The notes: a model not told the origin generated them from the sequence alone. A stretch of DNA of 57,775 nucleotides from an uncultured Verrucomicrobia subdivision 3 bacterium (GCA_903827955.1 CAIKKJ010000099.1:1-57775); one strand, 5' to 3'. Positions 30,152 to 40,193 are shown, counted from the first letter of the stretch. Made by a program: numbers and translations.

Positions 30152-31939
30152 TTAATGTTTCAGGCCATAACCGAATTGGAACTGTGGCGTGGCGGATTTG
30201 TCCGCGCTCGCTGGCCAGTTGCGCGGCAGTTTGCCGGTGAATTTGTGGTCGCCGAACAAAACATCCGTCAGGCCCAAACCTTCCGTGCCCGGCAGCCACG
30301 CGGCGACGAAGGAGGTGCTGTCGGCGAGCGCGGAGTTCAGGAGGAGCGGACGGCCGGAAAATAAAATGGTCACGACCGGCGCCCCGCTGGCCTTGGCTTT
30401 CGCAATCAAGGCGCAATCTTCCGCCGATAAATTTAATTCCACGCGGTCACCTTTCATTTCGGCGTAGGGATGTTCGCCCACGACCGCGATGACTGCATCG
30501 GCATTTTTCAAATCGCCCGCGTCAGGTGAAAAAATAATTTTCGTTTCCGGCGAAACGGTTTGCTTGATGGCCGCGAGCAGCGTCGTGCCGCCATGAGTCA
30601 CGTTGCCGCGACCGCCTTGCCAATCAATCGTCCAGCCGCCGCATTGCATTCCGAGATCATCCGCGCCGGCACCGACGACGGCGAGCGTCCTGATTTTTTT
30701 CGAGAGCGGCAAAATATTTTTTTGATTTTTCAGCAACACGAGCGATTTGCGCACGCACTCGCGCGCGACGGCGCGATGCTCCGGCGAACCAATGGAAGCG
30801 GTGAGTTTGGAATCGGTCGCGGTGCTTTCAAAAATGCCGAGCGCAAATTTGATCCGCAAGATGCGCGTAACCGCGTCGTCAATACGCGCCTGCGAAACTT
30901 TTCCTTCCGCGACGAGCGACTTCAAATCGCCAATGAACTCAATGTAATTATTGGTTTTGCCCGCGCCGTTCGGGATCATGATCATGTCTAGTCCGGCGTT
31001 GATGGAACGCTCGACAGAATTTTTGTAGTCGTTGGTGTTGATCTGATCAATCGCCGCCCAATCGGAGACAAGGAAGCCTTGAAAACCGAGTTCGCCTTTC
31101 AGCACGTCCGTCAAAAGATGTTTTTGGCCGTGCATTTTTTCGCCGTTCCAGCTGTTGTAGGAAACCATGATGGAGCCGACGCCCGCCTTAATCGCGGCAA
31201 TGTAAGGCGGGAGATATTTTTCGCGCAACGTCGCCTCGTTGCAAACCGTGTTGCCTTGATCAATACCGTCGGTCGTGCCGCCGTCGCCGATGAAATGTTT
31301 GGCGCACGCAAGCACGAACGTTGGCTCGGTGGAAATTTTTTTGCGTTGTAATCCAATCGTCGCGGCGACGGCGAACTGGGATACGAGTTCGGTGTCATCA
31401 CTGAAACCTTCATAGGTGCGGCCCCAGTGCGCGTCCTGCGGCACGGTGATGCACGGCGCGAAGGCCCACCGGATGCCGGTGCCGGCGACCTCTTCGGCAG
31501 TGACGCGTTCGGCGCGTCGGACGAGATCCAAATCCCGGGTCGCTCCCAAACCGATGTTGTGTGGGAAAACCGTCGCGCCATCAACGTTGTTGTGGCCGTG
31601 AACGGCATCAATGCCGTAAAGCAATGGGATTTTCAATCGTGTTGAAAGCGCCTGCTCTTGAAATTCTGTGACGAACTTGAGCCACGACTGGACGGAATTC
31701 CCGTCCGCTGGATCCGATGTGCCGCCGCTCAGGACGGAGCCGAGAAAATACTTTTGCACATCGGTCGTGTCCTTGAGCGCGCTGGAATCCACCTGCACCA
31801 TCTGGCCGATTTTTTCATCGAGCGTCATCTGCGCGAGCAAGGTGTCAACTTGTTTGTCGTGTTCGGAAAACAGCAGGGCGGCGTGGCTCATGGTGGCAGC
31901 GAGTAAAATTCCGGCGGCGATGGTGATGGTGTTTTTCAT
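30152..31939 (-). CDS. Secreted GH3 beta-glucosidase/exo-glucanase
   Basis: The 595-residue protein has a signal peptide (about 1-20, ending SHA), the GH3 N-terminal barrel (about 30-360) with the substrate-binding KHFIGDGGT and the nucleophile Asp in GFLVSDWAAI (about residue 290), and the second alpha/beta domain (about 380-595) with SLVLLKNQKNILPL, GEHPYAE and AAWLPGTEGLGLTDVLFG. It ends FQFGYGLKH without a fibronectin III domain, as in ExoP/cellodextrinase-type enzymes. It probably removes glucose from cello- or mixed-linkage glucan oligosaccharides in the periplasm. Its start overlaps the SGNH esterase gene stop by 4 nt (31936-31939), so the esterase and the glucosidase are co-expressed and may act together on acylated plant polysaccharides. 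Confidence 0.92.
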   Translation of the reverse strand: MKNTITIAAGILLAATMSHAALLFSEHDKQVDTLLAQMTLDEKIGQMVQVDSSALKDTTDVQKYFLGSVLSGGTSDPADGNSVQSWLKFVTEFQEQALSTRLKIPLLYGIDAVHGHNNVDGATVFPHNIGLGATRDLDLVRRAERVTAEEVAGTGIRWAFAPCITVPQDAHWGRTYEGFSDDTELVSQFAVAATIGLQRKKISTEPTFVLACAKHFIGDGGTTDGIDQGNTVCNEATLREKYLPPYIAAIKAGVGSIMVSYNSWNGEKMHGQKHLLTDVLKGELGFQGFLVSDWAAIDQINTNDYKNSVERSINAGLDMIMIPNGAGKTNNYIEFIGDLKSLVAEGKVSQARIDDAVTRILRIKFALGIFESTATDSKLTASIGSPEHRAVARECVRKSLVLLKNQKNILPLSKKIRTLAVVGAGADDLGMQCGGWTIDWQGGRGNVTHGGTTLLAAIKQTVSPETKIIFSPDAGDLKNADAVIAVVGEHPYAEMKGDRVELNLSAEDCALIAKAKASGAPVVTILFSGRPLLLNSALADSTSFVAAWLPGTEGLGLTDVLFGDHKFTGKLPRNWPASADKSATPQFQFGYGLKH

Positions 31940-33069
31940 TTTTCAGATTTCAAAAGTGGTTCAAGGACTTTGGCGAAAACTTCGGACTGGCGCATGAAGC
32001 CCAGGTCGTTCGGATGCGAACCGTCCGTCGTGCCCTCGCCATCATCGCCGAGCAGCTGTTCGCCGGGAATATAAAAAAGATTTTTCATGCCGTCTTTTTG
32101 CAGGTGGTCAAACGCAGTCTTCAATTCCGCGCGGTCTTTCAAATGATACCATTCCATCTGGCCTTGCGTGAGAAACGCGCCCTGCAACGTGCGATCCTCG
32201 ACGAGCACAATCGGCACGTCGGGGTGCGCGGCGCGAAGTTTTTTTACGAGCGGCTCGACACGCTGCTTGATTTCATCCGCGATCATGTTGGGCAGGCAAT
32301 CAATGACGTAAATCGCCGGATCAAGTTCCGCAAGCAAGTCGGCCGTTTCGGGCTCCATTTTTCCGTTGCCGGAAAACCCGAGGTTGATGATGGGCCAATT
32401 AAATTTTCGCTGGAGCATTGCGCTGTGAACCATGCCGGGACGTGAGGCGGACGCGCCTTGCAAAATGGAAGTGCCGTAAAAAACGATGGGCTTGCGTTCG
32501 CCTGCGCCCCACGCGGGAGCCGGCTCAATCATGTTCGTTTCGGAAATTCCGAGTTCGACAAATTTAGTTCCGTTGTAGAGCGGCAGATACAAAAGATATT
32601 CGCGCTTGCCGGGGATCAAATCTTTGGCGAGTAGGATTTCGTTCGTCTGATTTTGCGGCGCACCGACGGCGAGCCAGCGCCAGCCTTTCTCGGTTTTTAC
32701 ATACAAGTCCAAACCGCTTTTTCCAATCGCCGTCATGTTTGCGAGGTAGAGCCACGATTCGGTGAGTGCCCAGCGCGCGTGAATCGTGGTGGCGTCGGTG
32801 ACGAAGCGCACACACATCCCGGCGGAGTTGCGCGACAAATCCCAGACGGGTTTGCGGACGACGCCCTCGGCCTTCGCGGGCAGCCGGTCATAAAAACTTT
32901 TGGTGTTTGTCCAGCCGCGGCCCTCGACGCCGAATTGTTTGATGTCTGACCAGAGGATTTTGACCGGGATGGTATTTGACGTTGGCTGGGCGACGGCGGA
33001 AAGTCTGGCATTCACCAGCAGCACTGACAGCAAGGCAACGATGCGGACAATATAAATGGGTTGGTGCAT
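31936..33069 (-). CDS. Secreted SGNH/GDSL-type esterase
   Basis: The 377-residue protein has a signal peptide (about 1-27), an N-terminal beta-sandwich domain (about 30-180) and an SGNH hydrolase domain (about 185-377). The nucleophile Ser lies in VFYGTSILQGASAS (about residue 205), and the C-terminal Asp-His pair in DGSHPNDLG (about residue 350); block II is seen as NLGFSGNGKMEPE, and VIDCLPNM is typical of the group. Homologues with this two-domain form act on acetylated or other acylated sugars. The overlap with the GH3 gene suggests they work on the same oligosaccharides. It diverges from a small lipoprotein gene at 33255. Confidence 0.85.
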   Translation of the reverse strand: MHQPIYIVRIVALLSVLLVNARLSAVAQPTSNTIPVKILWSDIKQFGVEGRGWTNTKSFYDRLPAKAEGVVRKPVWDLSRNSAGMCVRFVTDATTIHARWALTESWLYLANMTAIGKSGLDLYVKTEKGWRWLAVGAPQNQTNEILLAKDLIPGKREYLLYLPLYNGTKFVELGISETNMIEPAPAWGAGERKPIVFYGTSILQGASASRPGMVHSAMLQRKFNWPIINLGFSGNGKMEPETADLLAELDPAIYVIDCLPNMIADEIKQRVEPLVKKLRAAHPDVPIVLVEDRTLQGAFLTQGQMEWYHLKDRAELKTAFDHLQKDGMKNLFYIPGEQLLGDDGEGTTDGSHPNDLGFMRQSEVFAKVLEPLLKSEK

Positions 33070-33254
33070 TTTTGGCGGTTAATCGTGGTGAGGATAGACG
33101 GCGGGCGAAAAACCGCCTGTCCCTTTTTTTGAGGACATTGCAGTGGGGCTGGTTTGGTGTAAGTTCAACCCATCAGCCAAAACTATGACAATCATGTCGT
33201 GTGTGCCGTCCTGTGGGCGAGCCATGTTGCCGCTGGTGTTTGCGTGAATAAAAT

Positions 33255-33632
33255 ATGAATTTTTCCAAGACCTTGGCCGTGGCGTCCATCTCAGCCGCCG
33301 CTATTTTAATTTGCGGTTGCGGCAAAAAAAATCCTCCGGCGGTAGCGGCTCCAGCGTCTATGCCGGAAACCGCCGGCCAGCCCGCACCGGCGGCCAAGCC
33401 AGCGGCACCGCAGGCGAATCAGGCGCCGGGCGCGACGTTGACGCAGCCGGACGGCGCGGTGGATATGCCGGAACTGCAACGCACGGTTATCCGCTGGGTG
33501 GTATCCAACCGACGCCGGCCGAACAGCTTTGAAGATTTTGCGGCCACGGCGGGAGTGCCCATTCCGCCGCCGCCGGCCGGAAAAAAATACATCCTCACCA
33601 GAGATTTGCACGTCCAGTTGGTCAACCGCTAA
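33255..33632 (+). CDS. Small proline/alanine-rich lipoprotein
   Basis: The 125-residue protein has a lipoprotein signal with lipobox ILICGC (lipidated Cys about residue 22), an Ala/Pro-rich linker (about 28-65: PAAPQANQAPG), and a short C-terminal domain (about 66-125: DMPELQRTVIRWVVSNRRRP, PPPAGKKYILTRDLHVQLVN). It ends 6 nt before a DUF1559-type prepilin gene, so the two are probably co-transcribed. The C-terminal block resembles small lipoproteins encoded next to such prepilins in Verrucomicrobiota, with no known function. Confidence 0.82.
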   Translation: MNFSKTLAVASISAAAILICGCGKKNPPAVAAPASMPETAGQPAPAAKPAAPQANQAPGATLTQPDGAVDMPELQRTVIRWVVSNRRRPNSFEDFAATAGVPIPPPPAGKKYILTRDLHVQLVNR

Positions 33633-33638
33633 AAACTT

Positions 33639-34565
33639 ATGAATCCCAGACTCATTTCCTCGCGTCGGTTCCGGATGGCCGGATTTACCTTGATTGAATT
33701 GCTCGTTGTCATTGCCATCATTGCGATTCTAGCGGCGATGTTGTTGCCGGCGCTGGCGAGTGCCAAGGCGAAGGCCAAGCGCATCCAGTGTTTGTCAGGC
33801 GTCAAGCAGCTGGCGCTGGGGCTGACTTTGTTTCCGGTGGATAACAATGATATGTATCCGCCCGCCGGGTGGGCCAATGGTTCGGCGACATCTCCGCTAT
33901 ATCAGATTTCTTGGGACTCCTGGATCAATACTTATATTGGTGGCCATGCGTCGCAGGCAAATATGCAGGTGGGTTACCAATTGGTCGGTGATGCGCCGAA
34001 AGTTCTCGTCTGTCCCTTGGATACGTTTCCTAAAGTAAGCTGGATGGGCGGCGCTGATCCATATTTCGCAATGCGTTCGTATGCCATGAATGCCGTTGGG
34101 CCGAACTGGTCTTCGCAATATCAGGTGGATGACAAGGGGCGGTCGTATCCGCTTCCGCCGATTCAAAACGGCGTTGGTATCTATTGGCTGGATTCGGCGC
34201 TGGTGGCTGATTGGAATGCCCGGGGCTATCGCACCAGTGCGGTGCGCGATTCTGCTGGAACCATCATGCTGGCAGAAAACACCCACGGCCAGCAATGTGC
34301 GGGCAACATCTGGACTTGTGTTTGCATTGGACCGCAATCCTCTACCGCCAATGAATTGTATCAAACCGATTCCAGCTACACGCTGCAGGATGCGAATTCA
34401 GGCAGCTCCGTCAGCCAAGGCAATGTTTTTTACAAGTCGCACAAAGGACGCTTCAATTATTCCTTCTGCGATGGCCATGTGGAATCGCTGAAACTCGAGC
34501 AAACGGTTGGCAGCGGCACGTTGGCTAATCCAAAAGGAATGTGGACGACCACCATGGGGGATTAA
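33639..34565 (+). CDS. Prepilin-like protein (type II secretion/DUF1559 type)
   Basis: The 308-residue protein has a type IV prepilin leader, [18 protein letters not shown], with the hydrophobic N-terminal helix (about residues 10-35) processed by a prepilin peptidase before Phe. The C-terminal region contains the H-X9-DG motif ([17 protein letters not shown], about residues 265-285) of DUF1559 proteins. These are abundant in planctomycetes and verrucomicrobia, presumed to be pseudopilins or minor pilins on the cell surface. The gene starts 6 nt after the lipoprotein gene. A second member lies at 36844-37752 and a long secreted protein between them. Confidence 0.92.
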   Translation: MNPRLISSRRFRMAGFTLIELLVVIAIIAILAAMLLPALASAKAKAKRIQCLSGVKQLALGLTLFPVDNNDMYPPAGWANGSATSPLYQISWDSWINTYIGGHASQANMQVGYQLVGDAPKVLVCPLDTFPKVSWMGGADPYFAMRSYAMNAVGPNWSSQYQVDDKGRSYPLPPIQNGVGIYWLDSALVADWNARGYRTSAVRDSAGTIMLAENTHGQQCAGNIWTCVCIGPQSSTANELYQTDSSYTLQDANSGSSVSQGNVFYKSHKGRFNYSFCDGHVESLKLEQTVGSGTLANPKGMWTTTMGD

Positions 34566-34740
34566 ATAAAGAATCATTAATGGAACAGACGTTTTTCCCG
34601 CTTGTAATGCATTTTGGTGACATGAATTAAACTGAAACGACTGTATAGTGCATTCATTCCAAACGAACACCATTGACCCCGCGTCGCGCCCATCAATTTG
34701 CAGTAGACCTATTGGCATAACTCAAACCACCCACAAACAC

Positions 34741-36732
34741 ATGAAACAAACTAGAATGAAAACCCTGGGGCTGTCCTTTGCGGCAGCCACCGTTTTGCTC
34801 GGCCTGACCACGGGTCAGGCGCAAACGTTCATCACGGACTCATACACCAACAGCTTCGACCTAGGCGGCAACACCGCTGATTTCTCGGGCAGTGGCAGCG
34901 TGGCTTCGTGGATCCGCTGGTATGACTACGGTGGCAACATTACTTGCAAATATGGCTTGGATGCCAATAACCAAACCGCCACGTCCGGCTGTCTGCAGAT
35001 TGACAGTCCGTTTGGTGCTGGCGGCAATCAAAACGTGTTTTTCGGAACTTTTGCCAACCGGTGGGGCTATGATTTTGACAAGCGGCTCAACATGGTGAAT
35101 TACACCAACATCACCTTTGATGTGATGATGGCTCCGGGCACTCAGCCCCGCACCAACGGTTCCGGCGTGGCGCTGGACTTCGGTAACATCAACGTGGGTA
35201 TCATCAATGCTGGCTATGGTTACCAGGGAATGGGTGACGTGACGATTCCGCTGGCGGCCTCCAACAGTTGGGTGCATTTGAGCCAGCCCGTGGATATCAC
35301 GCAGAACAACTTGGCGAACGTGCCTGGCATCGCCATGAAGTATGCCAACTATGGCGGTTATCCGCACTTCGCCACCACCTTCTATCTGGACAACCTGCAG
35401 GTTCATCTGACCCCGGTAAAAACTCCGCCGCCCACACTTTCGGCAAATTTACGCCCGGCGGCGCCCGGTTTGCACGCGATTGACGTGTCCAGCACAGCAC
35501 AATATGACCGCGATCAGGTGGCCACGGTGAACCCCTCCGGCTATACGTTTGTGGGTCAAAATTCGGTGACGTATTCATGGAACATCGCTTCGTTCCCGGG
35601 CGGAACCGGCGGGAGTTATCAGCAACATCTCTTCATCGTGTCTGACCCGACGAAGACTGCGCCCGGACCTTACGATCAGGCGGCGGATTACAATCTTGCC
35701 AACTGTATCTTCATCACCGTGCAGCAGAATGATGCCGGGGTGGCCACGATGAACTTCCGTTACAAAACCAACCAGCCCGCTGGCAATGGTATGCTCTTCA
35801 ACGGCACTGATCCGACGAACACGGCTTCCAATCCCAACGGCTGGCCGATCATGCCCGTCTCTCATATCGCTGCTGCCACTGGTGCGGTGGGCACTTGGAG
35901 CGTGACGTTCGCCAACAGCACCAACGTGACCCTCACCGCCCCCGGCGGCGCGACCACGAACTTTGTGATGGACGCTAATTCCGCTGCGCTCTTTGCGGAT
36001 CCGGCTACGCTCATCCTGGGCGGTCAGGCCAACAACGTCAACGGCGCTGGCAGAGCGGTGGTCTATGGCAGCTTCTCCGCCACTGGCTGTGCCACGCCCA
36101 TCAGCGAAAACTTCGCCACGGAATCCGGTTTGGACACGAACACTTGGAAAAACTTTTCCAACGATCCCAACGCCATCGCGTTTGTGCCGCTGGGTTCGGC
36201 CTACTGGCTGAACTGGTCAGTGCCGGACGGCGGTTTCAGCCTGCAAGCTGCAGCCAAGGTCAATGCCACGGCAACCAACTGGGCGGATTTGACGCCGCCA
36301 CTGTTGCTCAGCGCCGGCAAACGCCAGGCGCTGATTGCTGGTTCTTCCTTGCCGGCTGGCAATGCCGGGTTCTTCCGCTTGATTCAGCGCACCTTCAGCC
36401 AATTGCAGGTTTTGTTCCCGGGTGAATCGAACGCGCCCAACACGCCGTCCGGCAAGTCCGGCACGCCTTCGACCATCACTTCTGGCGACACTGTCACCTT
36501 GACGGTCAATGCGGTGGACAACACCTTCCACATCATTCCCGGGGCGGTGGACAACATCCACATCACCAGCTCCGACGGTGCGGCTATCTACGGACTGGAC
36601 GGAAGTCTCGTGAATGGCACGGGAACTTATTTGATCCAGTTCAACACCACTGGTTCACAGACGGCTTCCGCCACGGACACCACCAGCACGAACATTCCGA
36701 CGGCTATCAGCACGACGGTGAACATTCAGTAA
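34741..36732 (+). CDS. Large secreted Thr/Asn-rich protein
   Basis: ATG 34741 gives 663 residues with a signal peptide (about 1-28, ending GQAQT). Residues about 30-230 resemble a carbohydrate-binding/jelly-roll domain (FDLGGNTADFSGSGSVASWI, FATTFYLDNLQVHLTP). The middle is rich in Asn/Thr and Gly. Near residues 560-575 is the motif AGNAGFFRLIQRTFS, related to the C-terminal FYR motif of other secreted proteins here, and a further beta-rich Thr-rich region ends in TAISTTVNIQ. I do not assign a family. It lies between two prepilin-like genes on the same strand and may be exported or displayed together with them (inference). A terminator follows at 36759-36794. Confidence 0.8.
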   Translation: MKQTRMKTLGLSFAAATVLLGLTTGQAQTFITDSYTNSFDLGGNTADFSGSGSVASWIRWYDYGGNITCKYGLDANNQTATSGCLQIDSPFGAGGNQNVFFGTFANRWGYDFDKRLNMVNYTNITFDVMMAPGTQPRTNGSGVALDFGNINVGIINAGYGYQGMGDVTIPLAASNSWVHLSQPVDITQNNLANVPGIAMKYANYGGYPHFATTFYLDNLQVHLTPVKTPPPTLSANLRPAAPGLHAIDVSSTAQYDRDQVATVNPSGYTFVGQNSVTYSWNIASFPGGTGGSYQQHLFIVSDPTKTAPGPYDQAADYNLANCIFITVQQNDAGVATMNFRYKTNQPAGNGMLFNGTDPTNTASNPNGWPIMPVSHIAAATGAVGTWSVTFANSTNVTLTAPGGATTNFVMDANSAALFADPATLILGGQANNVNGAGRAVVYGSFSATGCATPISENFATESGLDTNTWKNFSNDPNAIAFVPLGSAYWLNWSVPDGGFSLQAAAKVNATATNWADLTPPLLLSAGKRQALIAGSSLPAGNAGFFRLIQRTFSQLQVLFPGESNAPNTPSGKSGTPSTITSGDTVTLTVNAVDNTFHIIPGAVDNIHITSSDGAAIYGLDGSLVNGTGTYLIQFNTTGSQTASATDTTSTNIPTAISTTVNIQ

Positions 36733-36758
36733 AAATAATCATCCAGTCAGTTTACAGG

Positions 36759-36794
36759 CGCGGGTGTCGATATTGGATCGGCACCCGCGTTTTT
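36759..36794 (+). terminator. Rho-independent terminator
   Basis: CGCGGGTGTCGAT pairs with ATCGGCACCCGCG (12 of 13 bases) across a 5-nt loop, followed by TTTTT. It lies 26 bp after the stop of the large secreted protein gene and before the next prepilin gene. Confidence 0.88.
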
Positions 36795-36843
36795 CCAGCG
36801 GGCTTTGGTAAATATCCTCGGCGCCACAACTCGATACATTGTC

Positions 36844-37752
36844 ATGAATAATAACGTTTGGATTTCTCGTCGCCATCCTCGGAAAACTGGATTTACTCTG
36901 ATTGAATTGCTGGTGGTCATCGCCATCATTGCCATTTTGGCCGCGATGCTGCTGCCAGCGCTGACCTTGGCCAAGCAGAAGGCTCAGTCCATCGCCTGCA
37001 TGAATAACAACAAGCAGCTAACGCTGGCTTGGATTATGTATGCCAACGACAACGAAGACCGGCTGGCACCGAATGACTATCCTTACCTGACCGGATTTGC
37101 CAATGCCGCCAACAAAGATTTATTGAAGAGCTGGGTGGTAGGAACGATGGCCGATCCATTTGACCGGTTGAGCGGTCAGAATGGCCAACCCAGCATCATT
37201 ACCTACTCGCAGTCGTTACTTTATACTTACGTAAAGAATGTTGGCGTATATAAATGTCCGGCGGATAACTTGGTTGTGCAAGGCCGGATTGCTGGTCGAG
37301 ATTTTTCCATGAACAATGCCGTGGGCACACGCTGGTTTTCTTCACCAATCGGGACACCCGTCGGCGGTGGCTGGCTATCGGGGAGTTATTCCGACCCCGA
37401 TCCGAATTACGTTACCTTCGGCAAACTTGGTTCCATGAATCGTCTAGGTCAATCCGGCACTTGGGTGTTGATTGACGAGAATCCGCTGACCATCAACGAT
37501 GGCTTGTTTGCAGTGGCGATGACTGATGGCGCCAGCCTGAGCACTGCCAAGCTGGTGGATTATCCGGCCAGCAGTCATGGCAAATCAGCGGGCATTTCTT
37601 TTGCCGATGGACATACGGAGATCCACAAATGGAAAGACCCTCGCACTTATACTCCGCCAGCGGGTCAACTCCCCGGACAAGTTACCAGCGCCTCTTCTTC
37701 GGGCAACGTTGACGTGCTGTGGCTGTCCGAACGAACCTCGGTGCATAAATAA
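36844..37752 (+). CDS. Prepilin-like protein (DUF1559 type), second copy
   Basis: ATG 36844 gives 302 residues. The N-terminus is a prepilin leader, [18 protein letters not shown], with the usual hydrophobic helix. The C-terminal part carries the H-X9-DG motif ([20 protein letters not shown], about residues 253-272). It is a clear relative of the 33639-34565 product but not a near-identical copy. Such pairs may form different minor pseudopilins. An upstream in-frame ATG at 36805 exists but the family start fits 36844 better. It follows a terminator, so it probably has its own promoter. Confidence 0.92.
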   Translation: MNNNVWISRRHPRKTGFTLIELLVVIAIIAILAAMLLPALTLAKQKAQSIACMNNNKQLTLAWIMYANDNEDRLAPNDYPYLTGFANAANKDLLKSWVVGTMADPFDRLSGQNGQPSIITYSQSLLYTYVKNVGVYKCPADNLVVQGRIAGRDFSMNNAVGTRWFSSPIGTPVGGGWLSGSYSDPDPNYVTFGKLGSMNRLGQSGTWVLIDENPLTINDGLFAVAMTDGASLSTAKLVDYPASSHGKSAGISFADGHTEIHKWKDPRTYTPPAGQLPGQVTSASSSGNVDVLWLSERTSVHK

Positions 37753-37823
37753 AATTTCTCGGTGGCAGGGGAGAACACTGCTATTTGCTGCCGCCAAAAA
37801 AGCGGCGGGACTTTGATCTTCGT

Positions 37824-37831
37824 GGTATAAT
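37824..37831 (+). promoter_or_regulatory. Extended -10 promoter giving a likely leaderless mRNA
   Basis: TGGTATAAT (TATAAT at 37826-37831 with the upstream TG) is a perfect extended -10 element, and transcription would start about 37837-37839, only one to three bases before the ATG at 37840. No convincing -35 box is seen, which extended -10 promoters do not need. The mRNA would be leaderless or nearly so. Confidence 0.5.
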
Positions 37832-37839
37832 AAATTCGT

Positions 37840-39975
37840 ATGGCGCGCAAATTTCCGATCATCCTACTGCTGTCTTTTCTTCTGGCTGACCGCACTGCCA
37901 CGGCGCAAACCGCTTTGGTCATCTATGCCGACAGCCTCGTCAACGGCTTTCAAGACTGGAGTTGGACGCAGGTGCATGATTTCGCTAGCACCGGGACGGT
38001 TCATTCAGGTGCCAATTCCATCGGCATTTATGGAACCAACTATCAGGGCGTTTCGTTTCATCACGCGGATTTTGACACGTCCACTTACGCCAGCCTCACC
38101 TTCTGGGCGCACGGCGGTTTGCTGGGCGGTCAGCGCCTGCAAATTTATTGTGACTTTGGCTCCGGCCCCAGCAGCGCGGCGTATGCATTGCCCGGCGCGC
38201 TGGTTGCTAACACTTGGACGCAGTTCACCATTCCTCTCACCACGCTTGGCGTTGCCAACCGCACGAATTTGAGCCGCATCAACCTCCAGTTGCTTCCCGC
38301 CGGCACCACAAATTATTTTTATCTCGACGACCTCCAACTAAACGCCAACCCGCCGCCCGCGCTCGTCCATCTCGGTGTGAATGTCACCAATACCATCCGC
38401 GCCGCCGATGCGCGCTGGTTCGGCTTGAACACCGCCATTTGGGACAATTATTTTGACACAACGAACACCGCTATCGGCTTGAAGGAAATCGGCACAACCA
38501 TCCTGCGGTTTCCCGGTGGTTCGGCCTCGGATGATTACCATTGGGCCACCGGCAAATCTGGCACCAACACTTGGGCTTGGGCAACGGCCTTCAACAACTT
38601 CATTCACATCGCCACGAACGTCGGTGTGCAAGGCATGATCACAGTGAACTACGGCGGCAGCTTCACCAACGAAGCCGCCAGTTGGGTGCGCCACGCGAAT
38701 GCAACGAATCATTACGCCATCAAATATTGGGAAGTGGGTAACGAAAACTACGGCACTTGGGAAAACGATACGAACGCCTTGGCGCACGATCCCTACACTT
38801 ACGCCACTCGCGCTGCCCAATACATCACGCAGATGAAGGCCGCTGATCCCACCATCAAGATTGGCGTGCCCGTCGTCACTGGCGAGGACAACAACGCCAA
38901 CGGCTACTCCGCCCATCCCGCGCTGAATTCCCGCACCAGTGTTTCGCACAACGGCTGGACGCCCGTGGTGCTGGCCACCATGAAATCGCTCGGCGTCACG
39001 CCCGATTTTATTGTGCACCACGTCTATCCCGAGTATCTCAGCGACAGCGACTCGACCTTGCTGCAAGCCTCGGCCAACTGGGCGACCGACGCCGCGAACC
39101 TGCGCCAGATGATTACCGATTACGTTGGCACGGGCGGAACCAATATCGAAATTCTTTGCACGGAAAATAATGCCGACGCCGGCACGCAAGGCCGTCAATC
39201 CACCAGCATCGTCAACGGCCTTTACCTTGCCGACAGCCTCGCGCAACTGATGAAGACGGAAATCAATTCCTTCATCTGGTGGGATCTGCGGAATGGCCAG
39301 GACGCCCAAGGCGCGGGCGGTGATTTTAATTCCTCACTCTACGGCTGGCGCACTTACGGCGACCTCGGCATCATCGGCAACGCCAACACACGCTACCCCA
39401 CATTTTACGGCTTCAAGCTCATGCAGTTTTTTGCGCGCTCCGGCGACACTGTGCTGAACGCTTCGAGCGACTATAACCTGCTTTCCAGCTACGCTTCACG
39501 CAAAGCCAACGGCGCGCTTACCTTGCTCATCATCAACAAAAATCTCGCCACCAACCTGACCGCGCAGATTGTCCTCACAAATTTTTCCCCGTCCGCCACC
39601 GCCACCGTGCGCTCCTTCGGCATCGCCCAGGACGAAGCCACGCGCACCAATTCCGTCATCCCCGGCGCGCAGGATATCGCCACGAATTTTCTCACCACGG
39701 CCAGCATCAATTTTACAAACGTCTTTCCGCCATATTCCATGACGCTCTTCACCTTCGCCCCCGCCGCGCCAAAAATGCAAGGCGTAGGCATGAGTGGCGG
39801 CAATTTTGTTTTTCAACTGCAAGGCCAGTCCGGTGTGCCGTATCAAATTCAAAGTTCAACCAACTTATCCGCGTGGGCTTCCAATGCCACCATCACCATT
39901 TCCAACGCAACGTGGAATGTGACCAATGCCGCTTCTTCCGGCGCAAAATTCTGGCGCGCCGTCTGGCTGCCGTGA
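37840..39975 (+). CDS. Secreted clan GH-A glycosidase, alpha-L-arabinofuranosidase-like
   Basis: The 711-residue protein has a signal peptide (about 1-22, ending TATAQ), an N-terminal carbohydrate-binding jelly roll (about 25-165), a catalytic barrel (about 175-530) and a C-terminal beta-sandwich plus a short W/FWR motif end. The acid/base Glu lies in YWEVGNENYG (about residue 303) and the nucleophile Glu in EILCTENNAD (about residue 443), as in clan GH-A. The barrel entry FGLNTAIWDN and FPGGSASDDYHW resemble GH51/GH39 arabinofuranosidases. It probably removes arabinose or similar side chains from hemicellulose. The C-terminus (YQIQSSTNLSAW, KFWRAVWLP) carries the motif shared with other secreted proteins. 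The exact family would need a profile search. Confidence 0.82.
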   Translation: MARKFPIILLLSFLLADRTATAQTALVIYADSLVNGFQDWSWTQVHDFASTGTVHSGANSIGIYGTNYQGVSFHHADFDTSTYASLTFWAHGGLLGGQRLQIYCDFGSGPSSAAYALPGALVANTWTQFTIPLTTLGVANRTNLSRINLQLLPAGTTNYFYLDDLQLNANPPPALVHLGVNVTNTIRAADARWFGLNTAIWDNYFDTTNTAIGLKEIGTTILRFPGGSASDDYHWATGKSGTNTWAWATAFNNFIHIATNVGVQGMITVNYGGSFTNEAASWVRHANATNHYAIKYWEVGNENYGTWENDTNALAHDPYTYATRAAQYITQMKAADPTIKIGVPVVTGEDNNANGYSAHPALNSRTSVSHNGWTPVVLATMKSLGVTPDFIVHHVYPEYLSDSDSTLLQASANWATDAANLRQMITDYVGTGGTNIEILCTENNADAGTQGRQSTSIVNGLYLADSLAQLMKTEINSFIWWDLRNGQDAQGAGGDFNSSLYGWRTYGDLGIIGNANTRYPTFYGFKLMQFFARSGDTVLNASSDYNLLSSYASRKANGALTLLIINKNLATNLTAQIVLTNFSPSATATVRSFGIAQDEATRTNSVIPGAQDIATNFLTTASINFTNVFPPYSMTLFTFAPAAPKMQGVGMSGGNFVFQLQGQSGVPYQIQSSTNLSAWASNATITISNATWNVTNAASSGAKFWRAVWLP

Positions 39976-40025
39976 ATCTGCTCGCGGCGCGATTTTAATT
40001 TGCATGCGTTCCAACTGGCCACCGG

Positions 40026-40193
40026 ATGAAACTTAAAAAACAAAAAACGCCGCCCATCAAAAAACTGATTGCCGACGACGTAAAATCGCTTTTCACTTTG
40101 ACGCTGTGCCCGCCGCCGGTAAAGTGCGGATACGCAATGAATCCAACTGAAACGCCGGTTTCCCGGCTTCTCGCGATCACAGCCTGCCGATGA
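40026..40193 (+). CDS. Possible 55-residue Lys-rich protein
   Basis: The frame from ATG 40026 reads 55 residues (MKLKKQKTPPIKKLIADDVK, then LCPPPVKCGYAMNPTETPVS). Its TGA at 40191-40193 overlaps the ATG of the next gene by 4 nt, the same ATGA coupling seen in true operons of the window. The N-terminus is Lys-rich and there are three Cys (CPPPVKC plus the C-terminal ACR). No family is recognised. The length is short enough that chance remains possible. Confidence 0.35.
   Translation: MKLKKQKTPPIKKLIADDVKSLFTLTLCPPPVKCGYAMNPTETPVSRLLAITACR

Noticed and set aside
31680-31720. GGACGGAATTCCCGTCC as another inserted palindromic element in the GH3 gene
   Set aside because: The arms are only 6 bp and the encoded residues fit the normal GH3 sequence, so no insertion is indicated.
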